Shown here: in pieces, positions 1 to 10,437 of the stretch
How positions within the stretch are numbered: position 1 is the first letter of the stretch
Layout: the number at the start of each line of letters is the position of its first letter
From: Trichomonas vaginalis G3
Taxonomy: Eukaryota; Parabasalia; Trichomonadida; Trichomonadidae
Length of the DNA: 64,000 nucleotides
Assembly (NCBI RefSeq): GCF_026262505.1
Contig: NC_067207.1
Location: 29,604,082 to 29,668,081 of the forward strand
Reading direction: 5' to 3'
The notes under the pieces: generated by a model
Told to the model about the DNA's origin: nothing
Databases searched by the model: none
What the model saw: only the letters and a program-made list of their open reading frames with translations
Made by a program: the position numbers and the translations under genes

Positions 1-195
1 TAACCTCTCTAGTCTGTTTGGATAAATTGCACGTGCTGTTTCCAAATCCATTTCGTAGCGAAGACCAGACAATTTGTCATAGACTTTTATGGGTCTTCCC
101 TTCCTATATTTAAACTTCTTCGAAACTCTCCCACATATCTTTAGACCTCTTGCTTTTATTCTAGCAGACTTTCTATCCATTCTATATGGGGGCAT
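1..195 (-). pseudogene. Start of an unrecognised 239-residue family gene (element A, cut by window edge)
   Basis: The sequence matches the 5' part of the gene at 23836-24555 in element B, including the MPPYRMDRKSARIKAE start and the upstream T-rich promoter. Function is unknown. Only the first part lies in the window and it is diverged or broken. Confidence 0.6.
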
Positions 196-228
196 TTTTA
201 TAAAAATAAAAAAAAATACTTTTTTCTT

Positions 229-813
229 TTACTTTACATAACCTCCTGCTACCATAAGCCTTTGACGCCAACCCATACCAGCCAATGAAGGTTGACTGTG
301 TTTAGTTTCAAACTAAACTTTGGTTTTGGTTTATCTTCAGTTTTTGGCTCACCTTCTTCTATCGGTTTTTCGTCACTTTTCGGTTCCTCTGACTTTACCC
401 CACCTGCAGGTATGGTTGTGTCGTCAACATCTTCATAAATATCATATGCCATTTGTTTTTGTTTTCCTTTCAACTTTTTGTGTTTGTTGTAAAGTTTAGA
501 ATATTTTGACTCTAAGTCAATGAGATGTTCTATAATGAACTGTTGGTCAGTGAAGTAAACTTTTCCATCTGTTGTTCTCGAAAGCTCCTTCAGACTTCAA
601 TATTTTATTTGTGAGAGTCTGTTTCTTTTTTGAGATACTAGCCGTTCCATTTCTATGAAAAGTGACTTTATAGTTAGGGTTTGTATTTCCAGACCTGGCA
701 CTTTCTATTATTGAATTTTTCTCTTCATCTGTAAGTTCTTTGACAGGTTTTGACAATGGTTCTGAACTTTTTGTTTGTGGTGTCAAATCTACCGTTTCAA
801 CTTCTTCGGTCAT
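229..813 (-). pseudogene. Acidic/basic 194-residue family protein gene, broken (element A)
   Basis: Counterpart of the intact gene at 42913-43497 in element C. The family has an acidic N-terminus (MTEEVETVDLTPQTK), a central helical stretch and a Lys/Glu/Pro-rich tail ending in a short GMGWRQRL-like block. Product unknown. This copy is broken, a few breaks. Confidence 0.6.
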
Positions 814-832
814 TTCATCTCAGTAAAAAATT

Positions 833-984
833 TTAGTTTGGTTTTTTTCAACTGGTTGTTGTTGTTTTTAAGTCGGTCTAAAACTTCCTGAGGTATAGGA
901 AGAACTTGACAAACACGTTGTGTAACTGCTGGAAGTCGACAAATCCATCTTGAACTCATTTGTCTCAATGCTGTTATTGTTCAT
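833..984 (-). pseudogene. Small basic 50-residue protein gene remnant (element A)
   Basis: Counterpart of the 50-residue ORFs at 25190-25342 (B) and 42741-42893 (C), in the same place between the 194-residue and 133-residue genes. Broken copy. Confidence 0.45.
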
Positions 985-1003
985 TTCATCTCAGTAAAAA
1001 ATT

Positions 1004-1407
1004 TTACATTCCCCAAGTTTGAGGCGGTTGCGGTTGGTTATTGTTTACCCACTGTTGTGCATGGTTATATCCTCTGTTAAAGAATCTTTCACCTTGGTCC
1101 ATTATAGTGTCCTGCTTGGTTATAGTAGTCATTTTGCTTTGTTATAATAGTCATTTGCTTGTTTTCCTACATTATCCATCCATCCTTGAACTTTTCCTCT
1201 TGTTCAGGATTTGGAATAAGATTGTTGCATCTCGTGCTACATCCCAACCTTTCTGTTACAGTTTGTATAATAGGTTGTTTGCTTCTCTTTCAGTATACCT
1301 AATGTACTCAAAATCTTCCTTCCAACTCCAAATACACCTCTGGCTATTGTTCCCACTGCGGGTAAAAATCTGGATGCAACTCCTGCTAACGCGCCAAATA
1401 AACCCAT
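1004..1407 (-). pseudogene. MGLFGAL-type 133-residue protein gene remnant (element A)
   Basis: Counterpart of 42320-42721 in C. It keeps the divergent arrangement with the integrase, 17 bp between start codons. Broken copy with several breaks. Confidence 0.6.
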
Positions 1408-1424
1408 TTCTTACAGGGTAAAAA

Positions 1425-2384
1425 ATGACGAATTCAAACAAGGACCCGTATGTTTCTAAAGCGACAAAGAAAGCACTCATGATAAAAATCTTCAGTTCAA
1501 CTCCGAACGCATGGTTTATGGATATCTTGGAAAACATTCCGAGAGTTAGAACAGATGGACCACCATACTGGTTAATATTGTTGGTCAAAATAACAAGATA
1601 CTGTGAAGCCATACCATTACAGTCCAAAAATATTTTAGATGTGAAAACTGCTTTGACAATATTCGTTGACAAATACCATCCAACAAAAACTGACATCTGA
1701 CTGTGAAAGTTCTTTCAAATCAGATGATGTAAAAAACTATCTGCGTTCAAAAAATGTAAACCAATATTTCATTGTCGACCAAAACCATTCTGCTCTTGGT
1801 GTCATTGACGGTTGTATAAAAAATCTTAAGAGACTTAAACCAACCACAAGGTGGTGAAGCAAATGAAATGTCATATGACGACAAATATAGACACTTCTCC
1901 ATGGCAAAGTGAGACAAGTTTTAAATATTTACAATAACCGTAAACAAAAAGGTTTGGGAAACCACTCCCCCGAAAATGAAAAACAACCCTGACTTGAGAA
2001 AGACTATATTATTTAATATGTTTAGTCAAAAGAGACAAACAAGAAAGAATGCCAGGCTTCAAACTTCGGAAGGGTGACAAAGTAAAAATAGAAATACCTA
2101 AACGCGACCCATATGAAAATACTATTGACTATGACAACAATGGGAACCCGACAGGTACTCACGTTCGTGTTCGTAAAAATAGAAGAAAGTATACAAGAGA
2201 ATATTATGAAGTTTTAGGCAAACATGGCAAAATGTACACACTGCAAGCAGAAGATAAAACTACTATTGCCAGACCTCGTTTCAAACTTGTCAAAGTTCAA
2301 GGTGGTATACTTTCAAAGACAGTTCCTAACAAATATAAGACAACTCCTGACGAATATGCTAAAGAAGTTGAAAATGACGACTAA
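1425..2384 (+). pseudogene. rve-type integrase gene remnant (element A)
   Basis: Matches the integrase of element C at 41344-42303 along its whole length: catalytic core with the FMDIL, LTSDCESSF and HSALGVID blocks, then a basic SH3-like tail. Broken, several breaks. Its end overlaps the end of the fibre gene tail to tail. Confidence 0.8.
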
Positions 2385-3837
2385 GCAATTCTATACCATG
2401 CGTAAACTGTCATGTAAGGTGGCATGTAGTCTTTACCCAAGCCTGTTGGATTTGTTTGTGAAAGTGTGTGAATGATTTCCTGCGGTTCCACAGAAAATCC
2501 CCGCGTTTGAATCTACCGGGTCACTTGAAATATCATATCTATCCATTCCCTGTCTATCCGAACCTGCTGCAAGATTCTTATAACCTCTTTTTGTTATTGA
2601 ATGTGAATGACTACCTGTTGTGTTTGTCGTTCCTGTATGAGTGTGCGGTGAAGGTTTGCTTCTTTAGTTTTCTTCGAACCTCCTGCCGTTCTTGAATATC
2701 TAGCATAGTATAAGATTTGTCTACAATCTGCTTCCATTCACCAAAACCAAGTACTACTTCTGGTCTGGTAGAGTTCATTGACGTATAAATAGAGCCTGCA
2801 GGATATAATTTTGAAGTATTTCAGTCTTTAATGTTTGAAGCTTGTTTTGTCAGCCTTCTTATCTAACATTGGTGGTAGTTCATATGCTTCAAAGTTTCTG
2901 GCATGACTTTCAATGTTCCTGCAACTGTTATCTAAATTGTTTAGTGTATCTTTTACGCTTGTACTTGGATTCTCTAAAGGTGCACTTGAACCAAGGTCAA
3001 AGTTCAATATTATGTCGTCTGCTCTAACAGTTGTGAAGGATTTATGTGTATGGTTCTTGTCTGCTTTGTTGTCTAACTCATCGTTAACATATGTTTTATC
3101 CGCTTTAAGGTCTAAACATCCTGAAACCCATCCTGTATCGGCTTTAGTTTTTAAAATCTTCGATGTCCATTCATGATACCATTCAGCCCTTTCTATAATT
3201 TCGTTATCTTTTTCATCCACATATTCCTTATCCGCCTTCTTCACTAACACACTAGCCACCCATTCCTTATCTGCTTTCTTTTCAAGGCTAACGTTTAAGT
3301 CTGTTATTTCAGATATAGAATGTGTATGTCCAACGGCACTTTTCATGTTTAAGGTTTCTTGTAAGTTTGTAATATTTGCAATGGTATGTGTATGAGTCTT
3401 TTTTTAGAATATTCGTTTTCAGCTCTTGTCACTTCACTTGACATTTTATTGTCAACATATGTTTTGTCTGCTAGTTCAGGATGAGTATGTTCTTTTGTTG
3501 CATAAGCTTTGTTAGCTCTTTCTTCTTCTTTTGCTATTGCATCGTCTACATATTCTTTGTCAGCTTTGTTGCCAACATCTGCTTTCAAAAAGAGTTCATT
3601 TATAGGTTTCTCGTTTAAAGTTCCTTTTGTTGGATTTATACAGACAGTATGGTTCTTATTGTCTTGAAACAGAAACTCATCTGTCATTGGGTTTAATGTC
3701 AGTTTTAAGTTTCCTTCTTTCAATGACTCAGATATCTTAGAATAGTTTGAAAAGTTTGTTGTGTTCTTATTTAGAGCTTGTATAATGAGTTGTCGGTTGT
3801 GTTGTATTTCTCTCATAGACGCTGTTTCATTTGACAT
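2381..3837 (-). pseudogene. Phage-like tail-fibre/collar gene remnant (element A)
   Basis: Repeated KADKxYVD-type fibre units and HTH metal-site motifs are visible, with a collar-like C-terminal region as in B and C. Broken, several breaks. The start is 18 bp from the divergent start of the neighbouring gene. Confidence 0.7.
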
Positions 3838-3855
3838 TTTTATTCTAGATAAAAT

Positions 3856-4713
3856 ATGCTTTCAATAGAAAAAAGAAAATTCAAGAGTTGCTACAACTAA
3901 ACCATTAGATGAACTTTTTACGAATGTCGGTCAAAAGTTTGAGACAGAGACCGTAAAGCATGAAGGCTATCGTTTTGACTACCCGTTAAGATGGTTAGAG
4001 ACCCATCTGTCACAAAAGCTATTGGTTTCGTAGAAATGAAGTTCATTTCAGAAGCCATACATGGTTTCCCATTTACAGTCGGTTTTGAAGTTCGATACTA
4101 TAACAAAGAAAAAACGTATGTATGAGAAATTTGAACAGGGAAAACTTTTACAAGTGAATTTGCTTGTAAACTTAGAAACAACTCTTCAAGCTTTTCAAGA
4201 AAAAATAAACGATATCTATCTCGAATATGCAAAACAGTACAACATTGACGAAGGAGAGTACCATCTCGATATTTTATATGACAGGAAAAATGCAACTGTT
4301 AATCAATAGAATAGAAGACCTTGGAGAAAACGTTTTATATTTCTACAAAATATAACAACTTGGCATGGTATAGATTTTTGAGGATGTTAAATCAGCCTGC
4401 AGCATATCCAGTACACCCGAACTTTTATGAAGTCGAAAACCCTAATGGAACATATGAAAATGTTTTCGACTAAGATGCTATTATAGTTCATGCTTCATTT
4501 TCTGGTGCACAAAACTCTTTTTTATGCTTGGCAAATGACTTTTACGAAAAACCTACAAAGTTATACGAACCACCAAGTGGAAGTATTTCAGACTTTCAAG
4601 TATGGTTTACTACAGATGGAAGAAAAAGAATAATTCCATTATACCATGCGTTTTACTTAGAACTTAGTTTCATATACAACTACTATATGAACGGTAAAAA
4701 TATAACTTTTTAA
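3856..4713 (+). pseudogene. Fibre-paired 285-residue family gene remnant (element A)
   Basis: Member of the family of 44274-45134 (C), shown by the SFxPxxDFQVWFTT and LELSFIYNY type blocks near the end. It is divergent from the fibre gene in A, B and C. Broken, several breaks. Confidence 0.6.
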
Positions 4714-4953
4714 TACGGTTGAGGTGTTGGATTTGGTTGCCAACTAGACTGTTGGTGCAGGTTCAGGCTGTTGTATAACAGGAGCTTGTTCTTCTGGTTC
4801 AGGGTCTTTAGGTATAATACCAACGAACTGACCTACCCTTTTACCAATATTTTTGACTCCGTTCCAAATTCCTCTTCCGACAGATTTTATTCCATTCCAT
4901 ATACCTCTTCCAACATTTCGAAAGAAGTTTCCTATCTTACTGAAGAAACCCAT
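4710..4953 (-). pseudogene. Gly/Trp-rich amphipathic MGFF protein gene (element A)
   Basis: Counterpart of the 80-residue gene at 39002-39244 in C: MGFFSKIGNFFRNVGRGIWN start with repeated GRGIWNG units, then a Pro/Glu-rich tail. The reading frame is mostly kept; the end differs from C. Confidence 0.55.
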
Positions 4954-4982
4954 TTTACTATATGTAAAAATCTAATGTCCGC

Positions 4983-5333
4983 CTAGTCTCTTACGTTTCC
5001 TGTTGAGTTCCATAGCATTCTTAACTGGAGCTCATACATTCTGTTTCTCCTCTGGTAGAAAACATATTCTGGGTCAACTCCTGTGTTCGCGTCATCTGCA
5101 TAAAGTTGTTTATATCCCACTTCAGGGTTTGTATAAAACTCTTTCCATCTCATATTTGCATACCATGGTGGCAAACCTAACGCAGCGTCATTTGACATGG
5201 CAGTTTGCATTTGTACATCTGTTGGCACTTGACCATAGTTTGCCATTGCAGTTTGTATTCTAACTTCATTTGGAATATTCTCTGGGTTTGGTTGTCCAGG
5301 TTGCTGTGCATTCGCTAAGTTCTGTGCGTCCAT
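4983..5333 (-). pseudogene. MDAQNLANAQ family small protein gene (element A)
   Basis: Counterpart of the 120-residue gene at 38621-38983 in C, nearly identical in sequence through most of its length (PPWYANMRWKEFYTNPEVGY block). Slightly broken at its end. Function unknown. Confidence 0.55.
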
Positions 5334-5473
5334 TTAATATTAGATAAAAATATCTCTTACGAGTACATATGCTGAACATTTGCAGGCATTGGTTCATCTT
5401 CATATTCTCTATATCTTTCTGCCACGTCAAAGAAAATAAATGACACAATGGAAAAAACCTAAAACAAGTAGTC

Positions 5474-6286
5474 CTATTTCAAACCACATTTACTTACTAA
5501 TAAAATTTCTTTTTGTGACACTTTCTCCAGTTTATAGGACCTCTCTCATATTCTATCTTGTCATATCTAAACTCATAGTCATGTATGTCCTCTAACCATC
5601 TCATAACGGTTTCCAAACCACTTTTATCGGATGTAAAGTAAAAGCATGGATGGTTATGTAAAACGTCTAAAGTTTCTAAAGAGTCTCTCAAAGTCCAGTC
5701 TACTTGGTATTGAAAATCCCATGTGTTATAGAACGGCGGGTCACTATAAAGAAAACATTTTCCTTGTCTTTATATTTTTCATACAACTCTGTCCCATGAC
5801 ATCTCACAAACTCTATGCCCTCAATATATTTTTCTATGTTCTCTTTGAAAACATTTGTATAGTTAAGATATAAAACTTTTGACATAAGTGTTTCAATGTC
5901 ATGAACTCTTATAGAACCACTATATAATAGTCTAGCAGATATACTATCCCAGTCTATATATTCTGCTTTTTTCAAAACCTCTCTCACAATATTTTTCTTA
6001 TCTAATGGTATACGTTCCATTACCTATAGGTATCTTTTCTTTTAACGCTTTCAATATATTGTTTGTGTCTGGTATATGTTTGAGACGGTCCATATAGTTG
6101 TCGAAGTCATTGCATATAATCTTTGAGTCTGGAAATATTGTATGCACAGTGGGATATATAGAAACTTCCACCGAACAAATCTACAAATGTTAGACCATTC
6201 GGTAGTTTCTTAAGTTCTCTCAATAGAATATCCTTACATCTACTCTTATTTTCAAAGAACGGTAACGGTGGTTTTGTAAAATTCAT
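5474..6286 (-). pseudogene. D12-class DNA adenine methyltransferase gene remnant (element A)
   Basis: Matches the intact gene at 37662-38480 in C. Last gene before the right end, read inward. Broken, several breaks. Confidence 0.8.
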
Positions 6287-6691
6287 TTATAATAATAATA
6301 AAAATGTTTTTTCCTGAAAAGTGACAGAAAAGTGACAAAACATTTACGATGAAGAAGTTTCGACAAAACATTTACGAAGAAATCATGAAAATTCAAGAGG
6401 TGAGAAAACAGGTGAGAAAACGGGTGACATCTCACCTCTTCACCTAAATTATATTTTTGGGTCATTTACGCTCATTACGATGAAGAAGTCTTGACAAAAC
6501 ATTTACGTTCATGTTTGACAAAACATGAAAACATATATAATTTGTGAAAAGCGACACATTATATAATGTTTTCGACCCAGAAGACTAACAATTTTCCGAA
6601 TAAAAACTTCATTTATACTAAAACATCTTCAGGGCTAGAAGGCACGAAGTGCCTGGAAGCCCCACTTCCTTTTTTTTTTTTTTTTTTTTTT
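6287..6691. repeat. Right terminal region of element A
   Basis: No gene. It holds one palindromic module of the GGTGAG flavour (about 6398-6448), 25-bp iteron-like units, a stretch found also in D and B right ends, the terminal hairpin (AGGCAC-TTC-GTGCCT inside GGGCT/AGCCC) at about 6632-6669 and a T-tract. About 320 bp match the left end of D in inverted orientation, so A and D belong to one subfamily. Confidence 0.8.
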
Positions 6692-6960
6692 CTTTCTATA
6701 ATTCTCTTTTGCATCGATAACACTACTTTTTAAAATTAGAAGTTCGGCTATTTCTTTGCAATTTTTTGTGGTGCTTCATGAAGAGATGTTTGCCCATAAA
6801 AGTTTTTAGCATTGATATCAGAACCATCCAAAATATGAAGTTCGACTGTTTCAATTCTATTATTAGTTGCGGCATAATGATGAACAGTTTGTCTAGAATT
6901 TCTCTATCATAGCACCATTTAGAATTAGAAGCTAGGCCATTTCTTTGGTTAATTTAGAGT
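6692..6960 (-). pseudogene. Host ankyrin-repeat protein fragment
   Basis: Read on the minus strand, the sequence gives ankyrin-like units such as TVHHYAATNNRIETVEL, DGSDINAKNFYGQTSLHEA and KEIAELLILKSS. The typical G-x-TxLHxAA and AxLLxxxGADIN patterns are clear. The frame shifts at least twice and there is an in-frame TAG (KEMA-stop-LLILNGA), so it is a pseudogene of a host ankyrin-repeat protein. It directly abuts the T-tract of element A, so A probably inserted into it; the other half would lie beyond A outside the window. Confidence 0.7.
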
Positions 6961-7884
6961 GGAGAAAAAGTAAAAAATGACGAAAATCTGGATCAATTTT
7001 TTTCACCCTACGTTCCCAACTTCTTGGAAAACGGTTTTTCACCCTTATGATCAGTTTCAGACACTTTGGAGTCTCCCAAACTTTGATATTTTGCATTATG
7101 ATAGAGAAACGTGTCTAGTTTAACGCACAGTTGTTTTAAAGGCAAATGATGATATCACATGAAATTATCAAATTATCAAATTTTGAAGTACCAGTCCAAA
7201 GGGTTAATTAGATCCTACACAGATGTGCGATAGTGAAACATATGTGTTCTTGATTTGAGAAGTCCTACTGATAGAGGTATGAATCTCACAGCTTTGTGTG
7301 AGTATGTCTGACACTTGTATAGATGGAATATGCGCCGACATATATTATATAATAATATGTAGTTGATAATTATGAAAAAATAGAATTCGATGCGAATGAT
7401 ATTGAAAGTTGTTTTGTAATTTGATATTTTTCTTATATGTGTTAATTAGTAAATGGCTTGTTTGTTGTGATAGTACTGTGAAAAATGAAAGGTATTTAAA
7501 TTAAAAAATTGAGATTTTGAGATATCTCTAGAATTAAGAATTTATATGTATTTGACTTTATATAACTATGTGTAAAGGATCTCGATGTCTATATGCTTTA
7601 AATAAATTAAATAAAATGAGATAAAAAATTAAAATGGACAAGAAGATATATGGAAATGTAATTTGTATTGTGTGGTTGTTGGCAAAATGATTTTAATACA
7701 GATTTAAGGATTTGGAATGGATTTGAAATTAAATGATTTTAATTCAAGGAGTAATAAGATTTTGAACTGGTTTTTATTTTGTGAATGTAAACTCCTTCCA
7801 GAGGATATGTATTAGAAAGATCAATGTCAAACTTTTTGAAAGAATTGTTTTTTTGTTGAGCGATTTTCTCATATTTAATAATAT
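6961..7884. other. AT-rich host DNA without recognisable gene
   Basis: No convincing coding region. It is AT-rich with scattered stops in all frames. The last 150 bp on the minus strand carry a short open stretch (LSNTYPLEGVYIH) that resembles one on the other side of element B, see findings. Confidence 0.5.

Positions 7885-7890
<6 letters not shown>
7885..7890. repeat. Target site duplication, left of element B
   Basis: ATTTAA directly before the A-tract of B; the same six bases directly follow the T-tract at 30728-30733. A 6-bp duplication fits a Polinton/retroviral-type integrase. Confidence 0.75.
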
Positions 7891-7914
<24 letters not shown>

Positions 7915-7915
<1 letters not shown>

Positions 7916-9171
7916 GTAGTGGGGCTCCCAGGCACTTCGTGCCTTCTAGCCCTGAGGATGTTTAGTATAAATGAAGTTTATATTCGGAGGGCCTCCAGGC
8001 ACTTCGTGCCTTCTAGCCCTAAGAATTTTTCCCAAGACCCAAGAGGAGGACCGAACCCCCAGCCGACCAGCCGTTGACTTTTTTGTTGAGATTTCTTCAT
8101 CGAAATGTTTTGTTGAGATTTCATCGTAAATGTTTTGTCATGAATTTTCATGAATTTTCATGAATTTCATCGTAAATGTTTTGTCATGAATTTTCATGAA
8201 TTTTCATGAATTTCATCGTAAATGTTTTGTCATGAATTTTCATGAATTTTCATGAATTTCATCGTAAATGTTTTGTCATGAATTTTCATGAATTTTCATG
8301 AATTTCATCGTAAATGTTTTGTCATGAATTTTCATGAATTTTCATGAATTTCATCGTAAATGTTTTGTCATGAATTTTCATGAATTTTCATGAATTTCAT
8401 CGTAAATGTTTTGTCATGAATTTTCATGAATTTTCATGAATTTCATCGTAAATGTTTTGTCATGAATTTTCATGAATTTTCATGAATTTCATCGTAAATG
8501 TTTTGTCATGAATTTTCATGAATTTTCATGAATTTCATCGTAAATGTTTTGTTGAGATTTCTTCGTAATGAGCGTAAATCAGACAAAAATATATTTTAGG
8601 GTAGAAGGTTAGATCTAACCTCTTTTCTAACCTCTTTTCTACCCTCTTGAATTTTCATGAATTTTCATGAATTTTCATGGTTTCTTCGTAAATGTTTTGT
8701 TGAGATTTCTTCGTAATGAGCGTAAATCAGACAAAAATATATTTTAGGTGAAGAGGTGAGATGTCACCCGTTTTCTCACCTGTTTTCTCACCTCTTGAAT
8801 TTTCATGAATTTTCATGAATTTTCATGGTTTCTTCGTAAATGTTTTGTTGAGATTTCTTCGTAATGAGCGTAAATCAGACAAAAATATATTTTAGGGTAG
8901 AAGGTTAGATCTAACCTCTTTTCTAACCTCTTTTCTACCCTCTTGAATTTTCATGAATTTTCATGAATTTTCATGGTTTCTTCGTAAATGTTTTGTTGAG
9001 ATTTCATCGAAATGAGCGTAAATGACCCAAAAATATAATTTAGGGTAGAAGGTTAGATCTAACCTGTTTTCTCACCTGTTTTCTACCCTCTTGAATTTTC
9101 ATGAATTTTCATGAATTTTCATGGTTTCTTCGTAAATGTTTTGTCAAAAACCGTTTTTAACTTCACTTAAA
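7915..9171. repeat. Left terminal repeat region of element B
   Basis: No gene. From the end inward: terminal hairpin sequence 7915-7960, a second diverged copy of the same hairpin at 7983-8031 followed by a short GC-rich tract (8031-8080), nine copies of a 46-bp unit at 8139-8552, then four palindromic modules (8599-8645, 8755-8799, 8894-8942, 9043-9089) separated by TGAATTTTCA units and TTCTTCGTAAATGTTTTGT iterons. Confidence 0.85.
8139..8552 (+). repeat. 46-bp tandem repeat, nine copies
   Basis: The unit is three TGAATTTTCA-like decamers followed by TTTCATCGTAAATGTTTTGT. The 414 bp hold nine head-to-tail copies with practically no variation, so the array expanded recently from the common intergenic modules of the element. 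Confidence 0.9.
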
Positions 9172-10437
9172 ATGCCACGTAAGCTACGTAAGAATATACG
9201 TAAGAGGAAGAGAGCATTGAAACATCCAATAGTAAGACTGACACCACAACAACAGTTGCAACAACAAATGCTGAATGACCCCACTATGTTGCAACAAATG
9301 TCAAGCAATCCTATGCTTTTAAACCGAGTTTTTGGTGCACAGAGTGGAGGTTTAAGAGCGGCACTTTTAGCGAAAATGGCAGGCTATGGTGGAGCTGCAG
9401 ACGGAACAGCCTATAACCCTCAAAGTCAAATGAATTTGAGTTCACTCAAAAATCAAATAACAGATGTCAAAAAGTCAAACATAGACATACAGAAGCAAAT
9501 AAGTGAAAACGAAAAGAAACTAGAATATGACAGACACACAAAGAAACTCAATGAGTTAAACGTAGAGAAAAAGAAGAAAGAAGAACAACTGAAAGAACTA
9601 AGTACAGAGGAATATGCGAAAAAAGTGTCAGAAAAAGCAGCAGAAGTAGCAAAAATGGAACAAGATGTCATAAATTTGAAAAACCATACTACTCAATATA
9701 AAGTACTGAAAGATGAAGAGATAAAACAAAAAGCCCTGAAGACATATATGGATAGCGATGAGTATAAAAAAGAAGTTGAAGCAAATGTAAAGGCAGAAAA
9801 ACTTTTACAGTTGCAAAACCAAACCGTACAGTATGAAAACTTAGCACAAGAAAGTAAAAATAACGACGCAGCCATGCAAAAGGCAATGAAAAGCGCAGAA
9901 TATATAAAAGCTAACAATGACTGGTTAGATACCCAAGCCAACGCTAAAGCAGCCCAACTTATAGGGTCAATAAGGACAAAAATACAAGCGGATGAAGACA
10001 GTTCAAATGAAGCTTTAATGAATGCTGACTTTAAGAACGCCTTCGAAGCTCTTCATAGTAAGGTGAAACAAGTGAACGATTTCTCATCTGGAAGGAGGCT
10101 GAAGTCTGAAGGTTTCGACAAAGAGTTAAAAGAAGTAGCACAAAATATGACGAAAATAACAGATGCAGCAACGAGACAGGCAGTTCAGAGTGCCTATGAC
10201 TCCGTTAGAGCAACTGTTGTGGAAAGTCAAGAAAAAGAGTTACAACAGACCAAAACAGACCTAGTAAATGCTTTCTTAAGAACGAAAAGTCAGGTAGGAC
10301 ATTACGCTGCAGATGGAACTTATATACCACCAAACCCTCCAAGAGAAGCACCTGCACCAGGACTACCTAGAACATTTACATCGTCACATGGACAAGAAAG
10401 TCTTGAAGATGAAATCTCAACAAAACATAGACGATGA
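9172..10437 (+). CDS. Basic coiled-coil virion-type protein (element B, short form)
   Basis: Starts at the ATG followed by PRKLRKNIRKRKRALKHP, a strongly basic N-terminus like a nucleic-acid-binding core protein; the upstream in-frame ATG at 9136 lies in repeat DNA and is not conserved. Residues about 90-370 are a long charged coiled coil (Glu/Lys/Gln/Ala heptads). It then runs into a Pro-rich stretch. The homologues in C (56845-59007) and D are longer, so this copy should be taken as the broken or shortened form. Role unknown; position beside the capsid gene and the basic head suggest a packaging or core protein (inference). Confidence 0.6.
   Translation: MPRKLRKNIRKRKRALKHPIVRLTPQQQLQQQMLNDPTMLQQMSSNPMLLNRVFGAQSGGLRAALLAKMAGYGGAADGTAYNPQSQMNLSSLKNQITDVKKSNIDIQKQISENEKKLEYDRHTKKLNELNVEKKKKEEQLKELSTEEYAKKVSEKAAEVAKMEQDVINLKNHTTQYKVLKDEEIKQKALKTYMDSDEYKKEVEANVKAEKLLQLQNQTVQYENLAQESKNNDAAMQKAMKSAEYIKANNDWLDTQANAKAAQLIGSIRTKIQADEDSSNEALMNADFKNAFEALHSKVKQVNDFSSGRRLKSEGFDKELKEVAQNMTKITDAATRQAVQSAYDSVRATVVESQEKELQQTKTDLVNAFLRTKSQVGHYAADGTYIPPNPPREAPAPGLPRTFTSSHGQESLEDEISTKHRR

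Larger units (their letters stand above)
1..6691. mobile_element. Element A, Polinton-like (Tlr-type) virus-like element, right part only
   Basis: This is the right-hand part of a virus-like DNA element; its left part lies outside the window. It holds, from right to left, a Dam-type methylase, small structural genes, a tail-fibre gene, an rve integrase and accessory genes in the same order as in elements B and C. The right end is a conserved terminal hairpin sequence (about 6632-6669) followed by a T-tract. The element is broken in most genes (well over ten breaks). The nucleotide match to B stays high, so the decay looks recent. The right terminal 320 bp match the left end of D closely. Confidence 0.88.

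Noticed and set aside
7781-8077. A 98-residue frame crossing the left end of element B with a poly-lysine run
   Set aside because: It runs through host DNA, the A-tract and the terminal hairpin; it is a chance frame across a junction.
8139-8552. CRISPR-like array
   Set aside because: The 46-bp units are contiguous and identical, with no unique spacers; eukaryotic context.
9453-9941. Long Ser/Phe-rich frames antisense to the coiled-coil gene (also at 58217-58726 and 62264-62752)
   Set aside because: They are mirror frames of the Lys/Glu-rich coiled coil, conserved only because the sense gene is conserved.
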